DNA of 64,000 nt from Diploscapter coronatus. Its lineage: Eukaryota; Nematoda; Chromadorea; Rhabditida; Rhabditidae. The notes beneath the pieces were generated by a model. The model made no database searches. It was not told where the DNA came from and saw nothing but the letters and a program-made list of their open reading frames with translations. Position 1 is the first letter of the stretch. Each line of letters opens with the position of its first letter. The stretch covers positions 30,829,249-30,893,248 of the forward strand of contig OZ038423.1 of assembly GCA_964036155.1 (NCBI GenBank). Direction: 5' to 3'. Below are positions 13,254 through 25,772 of the stretch, in pieces. Both the position numbers and the translations under genes were made by a program.

Positions 13254-13261
13254 CCTAGAAA
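13254..13261 (-). promoter_or_regulatory. Candidate trans-splice acceptor of fzo-1
   Basis: On the minus strand TTTCTAG lies about 34 bases before the chosen ATG, with no matching donor upstream. In nematodes this is the usual place for spliced-leader addition. Inference only. Confidence 0.45.
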
Positions 13262-14230
13262 TATTCTTTAAATAAAAGAAATAAATGAAAAACGTAATAA
13301 AATGATATCGCGGAAGGTGAATTTTGCAGGAAATCACTTATTTTATTGAGAGAAAAAAGATGAGTGAACTTGAAAAAATAAAAATAGAAGCTTTCCAAGA
13401 ACTTGAGAAGATTTTGATAGAAAATTCGAAGGTCTGTCAAGAGTTTTCTAAATAAGTTCGACTTTTTCGAAAGACTGAGTATAAGCGGGGTTTCTCTGAG
13501 ATTTTAGCAAGTGGTTAGAACTGGGGGGTCCCGCTCATATTAGGTAAAGCTTGGAAATGAACAGAATAAAAAATAAAATCAATTTCAACGAAAAACAGAA
13601 CGAGCGGTCAAAAATGAAGAGCGAATGTTGCGAAACGATAGATACAAAACCACGCGTAAACGTAGGTCATCTATGATGCAAAATAGCAGAAAGCGACAAA
13701 ACTCGTGGTTTTATTTTCAAAACTTCAACCCACAACTCTAAAAACAATAGTAAATAACAAAATGGATCAGGTTTGGTACCAAAAGTTACCATTTGATGTC
13801 AAAACGGTATATCACAAAACCATAAAATAACCGTAAATTATGATGCTCATTTTTTCCGACAAAATTTCTAGAAAAATCCTGAATTTGAAAATTCGTGACT
13901 AGAAAGTATACTAATTTGAGAAAAAGAAATGAATACACTATTCAAATACTTCGATTTCAAATTTTGAATACTATTTCCAGAAAATATAGTACGAAAATAA
14001 AAACGAAGATAAAACAGTGCTTTGTTTTCCCTTTTGTTTGTCCGGCGAAGTCCCATTAAAATTGCATCAAAATCGATATTTACAAATTTATAGCGCATTT
14101 TTGAAAATATTTGTTCGAATGTTTTTTTAATGAATTGTTTTAAAATAACGCACAGGTAGAAAGTTATTTCCAAGTTTCTGAAAAATGACACGGGACAGGT
14201 CAAAGCACTGCGAAAAAGATAATCAAATTG

Positions 14231-17200
14231 TCACACCAACTGCGGATATTGTTTCGCGAATTTCTCCGCCAATCGCTGATAGACTATTTTGACTTTGTCG
14301 CGACCGAACTTCGAAAAATGCTGGGTGTTGTCCAAATAGGCCAAATTCGTGTTCTCATCGTACACAGAAAACTGAACATTTTTATTTTATTCTTTCTTAT
14401 ATTATTATATTTTCGAATTTCAAGTAAGTTAATATAATATTTCTAGTTTTTCAATTTTCTAAGTAAGTGACTTTCTTCAATTCTGTTTTTTATTTTAAAA
14501 ATCTCACCTCTCCCTTCTTATTCAGCATTTCAGGATAATAATCGAATAATTCGCATCTTCCTTCGCATCTGAAATTTAATTGTGAAAAAATTCAACTTTT
14601 TTTTTTAAATCTCACGTTTTCATTTTCACGAGGTGCTCGAATCGAATTCGCTCCCATTTTTCGTTGTGGATGGTGAAACGGTCCTGAATTTTAATATATA
14701 TATTTTTTTTCTAATAAATTATTAATTTTCTACAAAAAATTTTCAAACTCACTCCAGCAAACCTGAGCGGTTTGTTTTCTTTCAAAATCCATTTATTTAT
14801 ATATCCGACGCAATAAGTTGGGCATTTTGGTAAGGCGTGTTGGATGTAAATCTGAAAAAAAATCTTTTTTTCAAATCTTCTCCCGATTTAACTAAGAAAA
14901 TTAACAAAAAATCAAGGTATTTACTACAAAGTTTGAAGAGAAAATTTGTGATATTTCAAAATGAAAAATTAAGGTATTTACTACAAATTTATAAAGGAAG
15001 ACAAATTAAAAGTTAATTTTAAAGATAAACTAAAAAAAATTTTCACACCTTCAAAAGCTCGTCCTGTTTGAGGTACCAGCTAAGCATTCGGACGTGTTGT
15101 TGATAGACATAGTCCTGCTCGATCGGCTTCGTCTCGTCCAATTGAGCCATACCCATTATCGGCCTGAATTTGCATTTTTATTTTTTAAATTTAATTTAAT
15201 CTTTTTTATCTTTAAATTTCATCTTTAATTATATCTTAAATTTAAACTGTTTTATTTTTCTTACCTATGCAGCATGAAAAGTACATCGGGCTTGATTTGG
15301 TTGTAAATGTCGTGCCACTGTGTAAACAAGGGGCAGCCATTAACCTTTTGTTCGATAAGGGGTTCGCAGGCTAAAATTTTCTTCAAACATATCTTTTCAA
15401 TTTCTTTTTTTTTTCAAAATCTTAAAAAAAAAAAATCTCGATTTTCCTTCTGATTATCAAGTTTTGGAGAATAATTTTTCGGACAAGTGAAGTTTAAAAA
15501 GCTCACCCACTAGACAGAAAAAGTGAAATTCTTTCGTCAAATTCTGGAACGCTTCATAGACGATGTGGCCTTGATTGCAGGCATACGAATTTCCCATTAC
15601 CAGGAATTTTAATTTTCCCGTGTGCTTGCCCTAAAGTTTATCATAATCAAGTCGGTAAGATCTTTGGCTTAGTTTTTTTCCAAAAGCTTATATAAAATTT
15701 GATTAAAAATCGTGGAAAGTCTATAAAATCGAATTTTTACCAGGAAAAATAGATACATTTTTCAGAGAAAATTAAAAAAAAAAAAACTTAATTACCGGCA
15801 TTTTACACAATCCGTAGGGAGCCTTGACTTCTTTGGATCCAAAATCGATGTGAGTGCAATTTTCCACAGCATTACTCGCCCCGACTCGAGCTATGCCTTC
15901 GTAGTAATTCAGCGCTACGGCGACTGCTGAAAATATGTTCCATTTTTTGCTAAATTTTCAACATTCAGCCCCGCTCCAAAAATTGTAAATTAAAAAAAAA
16001 TTACAGAGATTTTTGGACGGGTCACCCTTTTCGAGGTCCAAATTGTAGACGCCAAACTTTCGTTCGTAGTCGATTCGGTTCGTTACGATCGAAGGCTGCG
16101 TCAGAATTAGGGAGGCCACGAATAGAACACCGATCTGAAAATAAAGGAGTTCTTAGAAAATAAAAAGACCCTCTAATAGTAAGTTTTTGAATTTTAAAAG
16201 TTCAAATGAAGCATTAAAATAGAAAAAAAACATTGGCATTGAAACCTACTAAGATGAAGATTTTCACTGCCCCTAATTTCAGGTATGGTTGTTCGTAGAC
16301 GAAATAAATGATGCTGGCCGTGAGGAAACTGAGACCTATCCCGATCAATAGCGCTGAAAATCGTCTTTTTTCGTTTAACTCCGAAGAACAAAGTTCAAAT
16401 GACAACCTGGATAATTCGTTACTTCGTTACCTACGAAATAATATGGGAAAATATCTCTCCTATCACCTTAACTATCGACGACGAAGTAACGAGTTATCCA
16501 AATTGTGTTTAAAATTACCCAAATTACTGTCCGGAGCGAAATATTTGATCGTCGTGAAAATCGGCCAGTGCACCAGGTAGAGTGAGTAGGAGATATTCCC
16601 GATGTAGTTCATCAGCGCGTTTGAAAGGATCCAGATCTTCAACAAAAAATTTCGATTTCTGATTTTTTTGGAAGAAAAATAAATTTAAAAAGAGATGTTT
16701 TCTATCCTTGAATTTTGGAAGAAAATATAAAATCCCACCTCATAGTATTCCCCGATGGCGATCAAAATCGTCGTCAGGAAGGTCATTTCTATTCTCAGAT
16801 GGTGTGGTTCCTCGGTGGACCAGGAAAATGTGACCATGATCAGAGCGAACAGGAAGTAGGCTATATACGGAAGGAGTCGTCTGTCTTCAGCCACTAGTTG
16901 GACTGAACATTTCATTTTCAATTTTAATATAGAAACACGTTATATTTTGACTTTTTAAAATGTTTGTTCTATTTTATGATTTTTATTCCCACAGAAAATT
17001 TGCATTTTTCGCGAACATAATCTACTTTTTCCTGAAAAAGTATCTTTGGTCGACACTTTGAGAGGTTCCTGAATTGGAATTATTTCCTTCCAAAATCGAT
17101 TGAAACTCTCAGATCGGACTAAAGAACCTCAATCCCTTTTTTCGACTTTCGCTAAAAGTTACATTTTGAACCAAGGTTGTTCAAATACAGCTTCAAATAG

Positions 17201-19061
17201 AGCATTTTACGTGGCACATTTTTGTGAAGCCTGCACAAAGTTAGCAAACAATAAAGAATGCAAATTAAGAAAACCAAAAAACGAGATTTTTTAACTTCAA
17301 AAAATCCAAAAGATCGATTTCTGAAAAGTTTGTGAAAATCACCGTCTTGATTTTCACTTTCATCCTGATCGTTCAGCAAGAGCCTCGTCTCTTTGTCGTT
17401 GTTTTTGTTCACTCCAGGTCGAAGGTTCTGAAAATTGCAGACAACTAGATTTTAACTATCTTTTCAAACAAAAATAAATAAATCTATTGAGAAAGAATAA
17501 AAATGTATAAAATTAAAAACCGACTTCAAAATTCGAGCCGCAGAAGAATAGTATATCATATTGAGAGAAGAGCACTTATTCTTTATCTCCCGAAAAGGTG
17601 TACTATTTTCTGCGGATCATCGATCTGAGAAGTGTAAGTTGAAAAAACCCACCTTCTTTTCATAGACCGTCGCAACGTATGCCGTAATTCCAGAACAGAA
17701 TTGCCAAACCCTCGCAAACGTCGAATTGAAGGCGATCGTATCGTTTGAAATTAAATGGTAAAACAGCGAAATTGAGCCGATTCCTGGAAATGTATATTTT
17801 TAAAATAAAAATGGTAGCATTGATATGGTATCAATCAAAAAGTAGTTATGAAAATTGGTAGCATGAAATGGAAATCAAAATCGTATTTCATAAATGGTGG
17901 CAAAACGGTCACCTATGAAAAAGTGCATCGCCGAAATGGGCAGTCGTCTTTGGGCCATGAAGAGGAAGGGAACCAGGAAATACCATTTGATCTCGACGCA
18001 CAACGACCAAGTGTGCGTGAATAGGTCTTCGGCGTCCGCCAACTGAAAATTACTGATTTGCTGTATTTGAAGGTTTTATCTTTTTTAGTTTCGAAACAAA
18101 TAGAATTCATCAAAAATGTCTTTCAAAGTCTCAAAATCATTTGAACATTTCAATTGTCCTTGAATGAGATCAAAAATCGCACTAAAATCAATAATCCAAC
18201 ACCCTCAACATAGTCGAAAACAAGCAAGTCAAGAGTTATTCTTTACAACTATCTTACTTCTAAAAATGGAAATTAAAAAATCGTCTTTTCAACAGAGTTG
18301 CAAACATTAATTAGAAAAATTGAAATTGGCCATGTTTTAGCCCCCAAAAAAGTAAATCCACCCACCAATTTGGCGTAATCCTGTTCGGGGTCGAGCTCGG
18401 ACTTCATGTTTGTTAGAAGGAAAATGGCCTTCATGCCGCTGTTCGTGTTGATGTCGTACGACGGCTCGGACAGACACACGTACATCATCACGAAGATCAG
18501 CCCGATGGCCAGGTAGTAGAGTGGAAAGATGCGCTGGATTCGCGATTTTCGCAAAATAGATGTTTTTGCAACATAAAATTTTATGTAACAAACATTTAAA
18601 ATAGATATTATAGTAATTTTTCTGAATTGTTTTAGAGTTATACCTTGGCTCTCCGATAATAGAAGGTCTGCAAAGCCTGTCGATCCAAAACCTCGAATTT
18701 ACAAACGATCATTCCTATCAGGTAGCCGGAAATCACGAAAAACCTGGAAAAATTAGAAATTCAAGAATATTTGAGAAATAAAAATCTTTTTTGACTCACA
18801 TATCCACGCCGACATATCCATTCGGAAAATACTCTGGGAAATAGTGGAATAAGAGCACCAAAATAATGGCCCAGGCTCTGAAAAATAACATTCATATTTC
18901 GTAAAAGAGCGATAAAGTTTAGCATTAGAGCACATTTTAATTTAAAAAAAACAAAAATACCGTAATCCTTGAATGTCCCTTCGTTTGGGCGGATGCGCTT
19001 TAGCGACTGGTATCGATGTGAACTCTGGATTTAAAATGTGCCCATTTTGAGAATTCTTCAT
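14231..19061 (-). CDS. O-acyltransferase, OAC family (acyltransferase 3 + SGNH domain)
   Basis: 19 exons: 18961-19061, 18800-18877, 18644-18743, 18366-18533, 17913-18042, 17653-17783, 17343-17427, 16739-16902, 16519-16636, 16250-16353, 16005-16134, 15796-15926, 15507-15630, 15265-15370, 15049-15163, 14753-14851, 14616-14683, 14508-14568 and 14231-14371. Together they make 717 residues. The N-terminal half is a multi-pass membrane acyltransferase-3 domain: AWAIILVLLFHYFPEYFPNG with its conserved His, then FFVISGYLIG, then LFTHTWSLCVEIKWYFLVPF, and YSLYLVHWP. The C-terminal half is SGNH-hydrolase-like: LVMGNSYACNQG has the likely nucleophile Ser495, and LDNTQHFSKFG carries the catalytic His. 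The Asp-His spacing there is one residue longer than the usual DxxH. Family members move acyl groups onto sugars, lipids or peptides; the substrate is unknown. The ATG at 19061 follows a GTTTAG acceptor. Confidence 0.93.
16408..16500. repeat. Hairpin repeat in OAC intron
   Basis: TGGATAATTCGTTACTTCGT is mirrored by ACGAAGTAACGAGTTATCCA. A shortened form is present at the same place in copy B. The related GTTCGTTACCTCGTTACTTC occurs near 41,732. Confidence 0.7.
17538..17615. repeat. Hairpin repeat in OAC intron, also in copy B
   Basis: CCGCAGAAGAATAGTA and TACTATTTTCTGCGG form inverted ends of a 78 bp unit. Copy B has it at about 63,017-63,094. Confidence 0.75.
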
Positions 19062-20925
19062 TTTCTTCTGGGATTTCTAAACTTTATCAAATTAGAAAAA
19101 TGGAATTATGAATAAAACAATCTCTATTTAGATGTTTTCATAGATTCAGTAAAAGGAACCGAATTTCTAGTGATCAAAATATCATGAGCACGAAAATATG
19201 ATTTAATTTAAATATTTTGAAAAGTAGGTTTTTATCAAGGGATACTCTACTATCTCTTGTGTGTAAAAATAGCATCTGTCACGCTTCAGAATCTCCTTTA
19301 CGAAATATTTTGAATAATTGAGCAGAAAAATTGTTGCAAAATATTTTTTTAAAAAAAACTGAACTTTCGAAAATGGGAAAAAGAATAAGTTTAAATTCTC
19401 GCAAGCAAGGACGAGACTGAATTGAAATTTGAAAAATCGGAGCTGGAATCGGAAGTAGGTCCTAATTTTTAGGAACCGGAATTTGCTCAAAATACCAGAA
19501 GTCAATCAAAACACAGAAAATTCCATCTCTTCCTTAGTTTACAAGCCCACTAAAAGCGATTATTTGAAATACTAAGTGAATTTTTATCGAAAGCTGCGTA
19601 AACATACAGGACAAGATCGAAAATGTTAAATTCAAAAACGTTTCAATGAATTCGGCGAAAAACCCCAATTCTTCGATTTTGAATTAAGAGTGAATTTCAG
19701 CAAAAACCAAAGTCTTAGCAAAGGAGTATAAACAGGGGTCCGCAAATCGGGGTGATTTTTTACATACATAGTACAGTTTTTCACGCTGATCATCATGGTG
19801 TGGTTTATTTTTCGAAAAAATTATCTTCTGATGTCTGACAAACTAGATATCCATAGTAATCAAACAAAAAAAGAATTATAAGATTTGGTTTAGAATCATG
19901 GAAGTTATGAATTTTCAAAATCAAATGTAGACAAAAGTGAGTCATGACAACTCTTCGAAGAAGTGATATATCTCCGCTAGCGGGCAGTCTATAGGAAAAC
20001 GGTGAAATGTTTCAGAAACTAGAAGACTTGGGCTACTTTCCAATATAAATAACTCATGGAACCTGGGGCTTTTAAAAAATTAAAATTAAAAGAAGCGAAA
20101 ACTTAATATGACATTTTCCATATGTTTCACTATGTTCATCGTAACTTCCTTATTCGGTGTCATTTCGATGAGGTCTTTTCAGAATAGTTCTCAGCTGGTC
20201 TCTTCGATCATTTTGATACCAAATTTGAATTTTTCCCGTGCAGAATAACGAAAATAAAATTTTCCGAAACTACCGGATGTGGACCTTCCGGAACAGGCGG
20301 AACAAGTGATCGGATCGAGTTTTAACCGTCATATTCGTAATCAGCGTAGTCTAAAATCCCCGGGAACAGAAAATCAACTTGAAATTCGAGGGTCAACTTC
20401 TTGGGTACCACCCCTTCTATAGAAAAAAAAACTCGATTTACGAAGGACGGATCATGTATGGACAAAATCAAAAATCAATGGTAGTAGAGATGGGCGATAT
20501 TTGATTATTTTCACTTAGTGTCAATCCCTGGTCCAGCAACGAAGTCGTATCGCAAGTGTCGCAAAAACGCTTCAAAAGCGTCACAAAAGTGACGCAAAAT
20601 TGCTCAGAGAACAAGCTATTTACTGGTGATTTTAAGCCACGAATGAACATTTTCTTGCCCTTCAAAGACTTGGACTTGATAGTTGGTCATATCTCGATGA
20701 AATTTTGATTTTCAAAAAAGAAAATATTCTGAAAATCGGATTTATTTTGGAACTAGGAGTCCAAGCAAAGGGCAAGACGAAATGAGCGGAGTTTGCAACA
20801 TCCGCCCCACCTAATAAACTTGGCTGCAAATGTCAGCGGAGAACCTAACGAGGGCCATCTGTCAGACTGCTCATGGCTTTCTGACTCACGGATTTACATA
20901 AATTTTTATTAGAAACTTGAAGTCG
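19062..20925. repeat. Repeat-filled intergenic region with two large repeat units
   Basis: 19,220-19,690 is an inverted copy of 54,755-55,225. From about 19,690 to 20,455 follows a 760 bp repeat unit (starts AAGAGTGAATTTCAGC, ends near GTACCACCCCTTCTATAG). Related copies are at 31,190-31,860 (-), 37,930-38,390 (+) and 47,215-47,990 (-). 20,460-20,925 has short internal repeats of GCGTCAC/GTGACGC type. No gene seen. Confidence 0.7.
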
Positions 20926-23528
20926 TCACAATTTTCGAAGAACAAATATGTCTTGGATTACACGATTCGCAATAATGAAGTCTTCGTTTTTGAGTTGAAA
21001 TGGTTGGGGAGTATCGAATCTGAAGACGTAGAGGAGCTCGAATCCTGAAAATAAAGCGGTTATTTATTTTTCCTGTCAAAATTAAATCGAAACCCATATT
21101 TTTGTAAAAAAAATTGGTAAAAAGGGGCAACCAAGCAAATAATTTCTGACCCTCTCCTCTTCTTTGTGTTGTTTATTGATGCTGTTTGAATTGACAAGTT
21201 TTTATTTCGCTAAATATTTTTGATTCCAAGTTTGTTATCCATTTGTTTGCAATTGTCTTGTATTTTCCTCACAGTCTGTTTGTCCCAAAATCATTGCCGG
21301 ATTTCCAAAAATTTGCCCATTTGTCAGAGAGAGAATAAGAAAGAAAGAGCCAATGGGTCGTTTGATCGCCAGAGGCTCGAAAACTAATCCAGCAAGAGGT
21401 GTCGCCGCTCAGCCCTGCCAAGACCATACGCGTGCAGTGAGAATTTCAAGGTGAGAAGGGACGCAGTGAAACAAATCTGCCTTTAACTATGCTTAGGGAA
21501 GGTCAGAGAAAATCGAAAGGGTGCACAATCACTTGTGCTGAGATCCTATATAGTCTAACTAGGTAAGTTTCTGCGGGGTCCATAAATGGCCTATTCTCTG
21601 ACTTGGCCCTCCTCCAGCTTTCTGAGGAATGGGCTGATAAGCAGAGAGTCAAAACAGACTAACCATCAAAAATCATGGCCAATCTGATCCTTCCGTATAT
21701 TCGATGTGCATTATAGACCAGCTGATCTTGTCCTCTCGGCAATCCCAAGAAGAAAATGCCTCTTTTTTTCAGCATACACCAAACTTTTTGAACTTCTCGA
21801 ATGTCTCCAATCGGATCCCGAGGATCTCCATATCTTTGTAGTCCACTGTGCTCAATGGAAGAGAAAGACACCGCAAAATCGAATTGTCCCTGTCTAAAAA
21901 TTATTTTGTACGTAATTTTTGGGAACCAACTTACTCTTTCCAATTTTTCGCATATTCGAAAGGATGGATCCATTTGACTCTACTCTCGCCCAAGATTGTC
22001 GTATTTTGATATTCCACCGTAAGCAGCGAGTTCACCCCATTTTGGAGCGCAATTACTTCGACCCAGGGCTTTTGAGATCCGATTACTATCCCATCCATTC
22101 CAGTCACATTCATATACTTCATGGAGTGTAGCACCGACACTGCAAAATTTAAACTCTTAAAAAGAAAATTTAATGCGCTCACTTCCTTCAGCTCCATAAG
22201 TTGAGAAGGTTGATGGATCAAGCTTCAGCCAGGCGGGGATTTGGTCCCAAGTCTTTGGCATCGGCTTCGCCATGTTGTTATAATAGCCCTAAATTAGGTT
22301 CTACTCAGCCATTCAAAAAGAGTCTTCCTCGTAAAAATAACTACCTTTGCAAGTATAGCGTGACCATTCATAGTGAACTCAGAAATCAGTTCGGGAGGAA
22401 TTGATTCTGGAGGAGAAGATGGCGGATCATATTTCAATGCGATATCTAGCCATGAAGAGAAGATCTGACAATGAGCTTAGATTACGGCCGCAAAACATAT
22501 TTGGTCTTACCCGATCACACGTTTTAGGGTTAGTGTTCTTCAGAAGAGGCACTGGCTCGCTGGCAGAAATGATTTCGAATTCGTTTGGCTTGAAAACTTC
22601 TTCATTGATGGTATAGTAACTAACTTGTCCTTTGTCGGTAGTCAAATGCCTAAAAATTTCTTTCATTTTTGGCTCTTCTTCGGCTTAAAATTTTAGAACG
22701 AGATTGCATGAAAATTAAGGATAAGTGAAAGGAATTAATCCTGAAGCCTGTAACTGCTTTTCGGACAACCTTTGATTCTTGGTTTTAACATTATTTCATA
22801 GTGATTTTATACTGTAAAATCAGGGGTGGGACTCAAATAAGTTTAATTACGACAGTTAAACGAAAATTTAACTATCATAGTAAAATGATTTACTACCATC
22901 ATAAGTAAAAGTTTTTCAATTACTTTCAAGTTATTTTCGTTCTTTTATTAGCTATTCTATGTAAAAAATGGGGTATTGCTGGGAAAGGCTTGGCACAGCC
23001 CCAGAATTATTTTCCTGAAAATGGTCTCTAGTACATGGCCTATCAAGTGATGCATAAGCGCGATTTTACTCTATTCTATAAAAAGCTGCGACACTGCGTC
23101 ATTTCCGAGTTACCCTTTGAGTGCTATTTGGGAAAAGTTTTTGATGGCCGTCGGAGAAGAAAATGAGTAAAATGATTTTAACCTTAATTTGAATGGTTTC
23201 AAATTTTTAAAATTAAATTTTAATGGCTTAGAAAAAGTTTAGACTATGAAAATATTGTTCACGAGGCATTCAAAGGCTCCCTCCTAAACTAGTCACAAGC
23301 TTCTGCTGCCTTGTGCAAATTTGGCGGCTATCCTTTTCCTCGGGCTTTTATAAATAAAGGTCTAGAAATTTCAAAAGCTTACTTTCTTTTTAGGATATCT
23401 GGCCGCTCCGGGAGATCGAATTTCCAAAGCTGAGTCTCGTTGGAAGCATCTCGATTAAGGTAATAAATAAATACGATGGCAAGAATAGCCGACAGAAGGA
23501 CAGTTTTTTGTTTCCCAGTTGCACTCAT
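20926..23528 (-). CDS. DUF268 family protein (methyltransferase-like, type II membrane)
   Basis: Seven exons: 23383-23528, 22511-22649, 22345-22464, 22183-22288, 21935-22139, 21664-21893 and 20926-21044. They join to 354 residues. Exon 2 uses the TTTTTAG acceptor before GCATTTG; the TTTTAAG further out would break the frame. A short cytosolic N-terminus is followed by a signal anchor at about residues 9-24 (TVLLSAILAIVFIYYL). The lumenal part has the family signatures KYMNVTGMDGIVIGSQKPWV, then FAVSFSSIEHSGLQRYGDP with RDPIGD, then FFLGLPRG, NAHRIYGRIRL and a C-terminal QDIFVLRKL. DUF268 proteins have a methyltransferase-like fold and no firmly known reaction that I can name; a role in glycan modification is inference. 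The last intron is long (619 bp). Confidence 0.9.
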
Positions 23529-24276
23529 CAAACTTGATTGTGACGATCTAAATGACTGAACATGACAAGATAAAGACGCGTACAAGATTGGGGAGGAAGA
23601 GTGAAAACTGAAGAAGGTCAATGGTGGCTGGCGGCTAATCGGGGGCGAGATTAGACCTTCATTGATAGATTTATTAACTTCACGGGTGTTACGATCTCCC
23701 TACACTTGTTCAGTAACGTTGGTAAAATACTGTAGAAAGCTTTATTCAATATTGGGATTATAAGAACTATAAGAAACCCATTCAAAAGGGATTTTATATT
23801 AAAAAGATAAAAGCGGAGGTTTTATTCGCAGGTGAAAGTGCCTCAAACATGGAATCAGTCACCAAAATCTTTTACTAGGTGACGTACAAGCAACGGACGT
23901 CGAAAAGAAATTATGTACGAGCAACGGACGTCGAGATTTTTAAAATATTGGTTGATCTCCTTTCGTGGGAATCACTTTTGGATACAAATAGAGCGCTTTT
24001 CATGAATAAAACCTCCGCTTTTATTTTTAAAATATAAAACCCTTTTGAATGGGTATATTGTAGAGCTCGCCATTTCACACCTATTAAAAAGGAACGCTGA
24101 TTCTGGTCCAGAAATTGCCGAGTTACGGTATTTTGAAAGTTCAATTATCTCTATTTTGATACTAAATTGATGAAGAGATGAATAGTTTCGCGAAGCTTTG
24201 ATGTTTTAAAACCCAAATGTTAATTTATTCTGCCCAATGTATTTGATTTCCTTCGGAAACCGACAAAATGAATGAC
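23529..24276. repeat. Intergenic region with an inverted-repeat element at 23,775-24,054
   Basis: ACCCATTCAAAAGGG then AAAGCGGAGGTTTTATTC on the left are mirrored by GAATAAAACCTCCGCTTTT and CCCTTTTGAATGGGT on the right. The centre holds a direct repeat of AGCAACGGACGTCGA (at about 23,888 and 23,919). Looks like a 280 bp non-autonomous element. Confidence 0.7.
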
Positions 24277-25151
24277 AATTACTATTTCTGGGGGAATAAT
24301 TGATATTCTATAAATTGCTGTAATTCCCTTAACATCGTTCTATATGGCATCAGAAGAGACGAAGCTGGAACAATAAATCTCGGACCTCTGTAATAGTCGT
24401 GAAAAGTGAGCACGCAGTATATCAGTATATCTCCATTAGCCACATTGCCAAAAATTACAGGATAATTACGCGGCTTTGATGATTCGACTATCGCTCTTGA
24501 AGTGAAATTGGCTTGAGTCAGTATCGTATTTCAATGACATTGATTATTTCCCTAATTAGGCAACAATTACTTCAAATTATCTTGAATTCGATGCCATAAT
24601 TGAATTGTAAAAAACATCAAATGTTCTTCAATTTAAAAGAAGAAAGATACATCGTATGCGCCAGCCAGCTTTCTGCAGCTATTGCGTACAATTCTAAATT
24701 TCCAAAAATGTTATCGTTTACTTTGGTTTAGAAAGATCACTATTATTATTAAGGGCAAAAATACTGATGCTAAATTACATAAAATGATGTAAGTACGCAT
24801 TTATAGTTATAACATATACATAGAAGACCACGAATTAAACATTATTAATCGTTGAACAATGAATGCGCTTTATGGATGTCATATATCAACAGGCTGTCGG
24901 CGGAGAGTTTATTTCATTTTATTGGCCGCGTAATTACCTATGTAAGGAGGGCCACGCGTAATTATCCTGTGATTTTTGGCAATGTGGCTAATGGAGATAT
25001 ACTGATATACTGCGTGCTCACTTTTCACGACTATTACAGAAGTCTGAGATTTATTGTCCCGGCTTCATCGCTTCTGATACCATATAGAACGATTTTAAGG
25101 TGATTACAGCAATTTATAGAATATAAATTATTCCCCTAGAAGTAGTAATAT
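24277..25151. mobile_element. Foldback element with about 190-200 bp inverted arms
   Basis: The left arm 24,277-24,476 and right arm 24,950-25,151 are mirror images. For example TGAGCACGCAGTATATCAGT is matched by ACTGATATACTGCGTGCTCA. Outer ends are ATTACTATTTCTGGGGGAAT and ATTCCCCTAGAAGTAGTAAT-like. The 470 bp centre has no coding signal, so this is a non-autonomous element. Confidence 0.75.
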
Positions 25152-25772
25152 ATATATATTTTAAATTAGTCAATTTAGATGGATAGTGTGTCTGATTTAG
25201 GCAGCCAATAATGCATTAGGCTAAATTTCGTTCTGTACGAAGTTGGTCTTCCTTTATAGAGTTTAATTGAAGAGGAAAAAATAGGGATAGTACATAGGAA
25301 AAAAATTGGCTTCCAAACCAGGAAATGAAAAAATTTTTGATCATCCTCTCTTTCGAGCAAATAGATACGATTTTTTCTCATTGCCACATTTCGTCCCAAT
25401 TTCTATGACGAAGAACATTTGTTCGCTCACGTAAAATTCGCAATAATTTGAGAAATAGAAAATCAACTAATTTGAGGGATAGAACAACTTTCGTTTCAGG
25501 GTCGATCCAGGATTCATTACCGTATAGACTACAGATTTTTCGAAAATCTTTTATAGCAAAAAAGTTTTCTTTGTACCCCCTGACGAGTATCAAATCGCAA
25601 AAATCATGAACTTCGACCCCCACCTAGCCCCGCCCACTTTTGGGGACGGGCCTGATCTTCCCATTTTTATGATTAGGGTCCATGGGTGTATCCACCATAT
25701 AAGTTTGGTTCGGATCCGAGACACTTTTGCAATTTTCCGATCACTCTTTATATGTTGTTCTGGTTACTCAAA
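25152..25772. repeat. Repeat unit, inverted copy of 55,226-55,870
   Basis: Both copies carry the same 81-codon open frame (25,378-25,623 on -, 55,392-55,637 on +) beginning MGVEVHDFCDLILVRG. Related fragments lie at 33,600-33,935, 35,960-36,130 and 46,865-47,200. The frame has no family features and is probably incidental. Confidence 0.8.

Larger units (their letters stand above)
13411..18521. repeat. Direct duplication, copy A (partner 58,848-64,000)
   Basis: From TTTTGATAGAAAATTCG onward this block and the one starting at 58,848 run side by side in the same orientation to the window end. They match through exons, introns and 3' flank, with scattered substitutions and small indels. Hairpin elements inside the introns are shared, so those insertions came before the duplication. 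The interval 13,262-14,230 between fzo-1 and the OAC stop holds no other gene that I can see. Confidence 0.93.

Noticed and set aside
22650..22684. Longer DUF268 exon 2 starting after TTTTAAG
   Set aside because: Phase clashes with exon 1; the TTTTTAG acceptor at 22,650 keeps the frame.
25378..25623. 81-codon frame on - (MGVEVHDF...), repeated at 55,392-55,637
   Set aside because: Occurs only within repeat copies, is lost in related fragments, and shows no domain; likely incidental.
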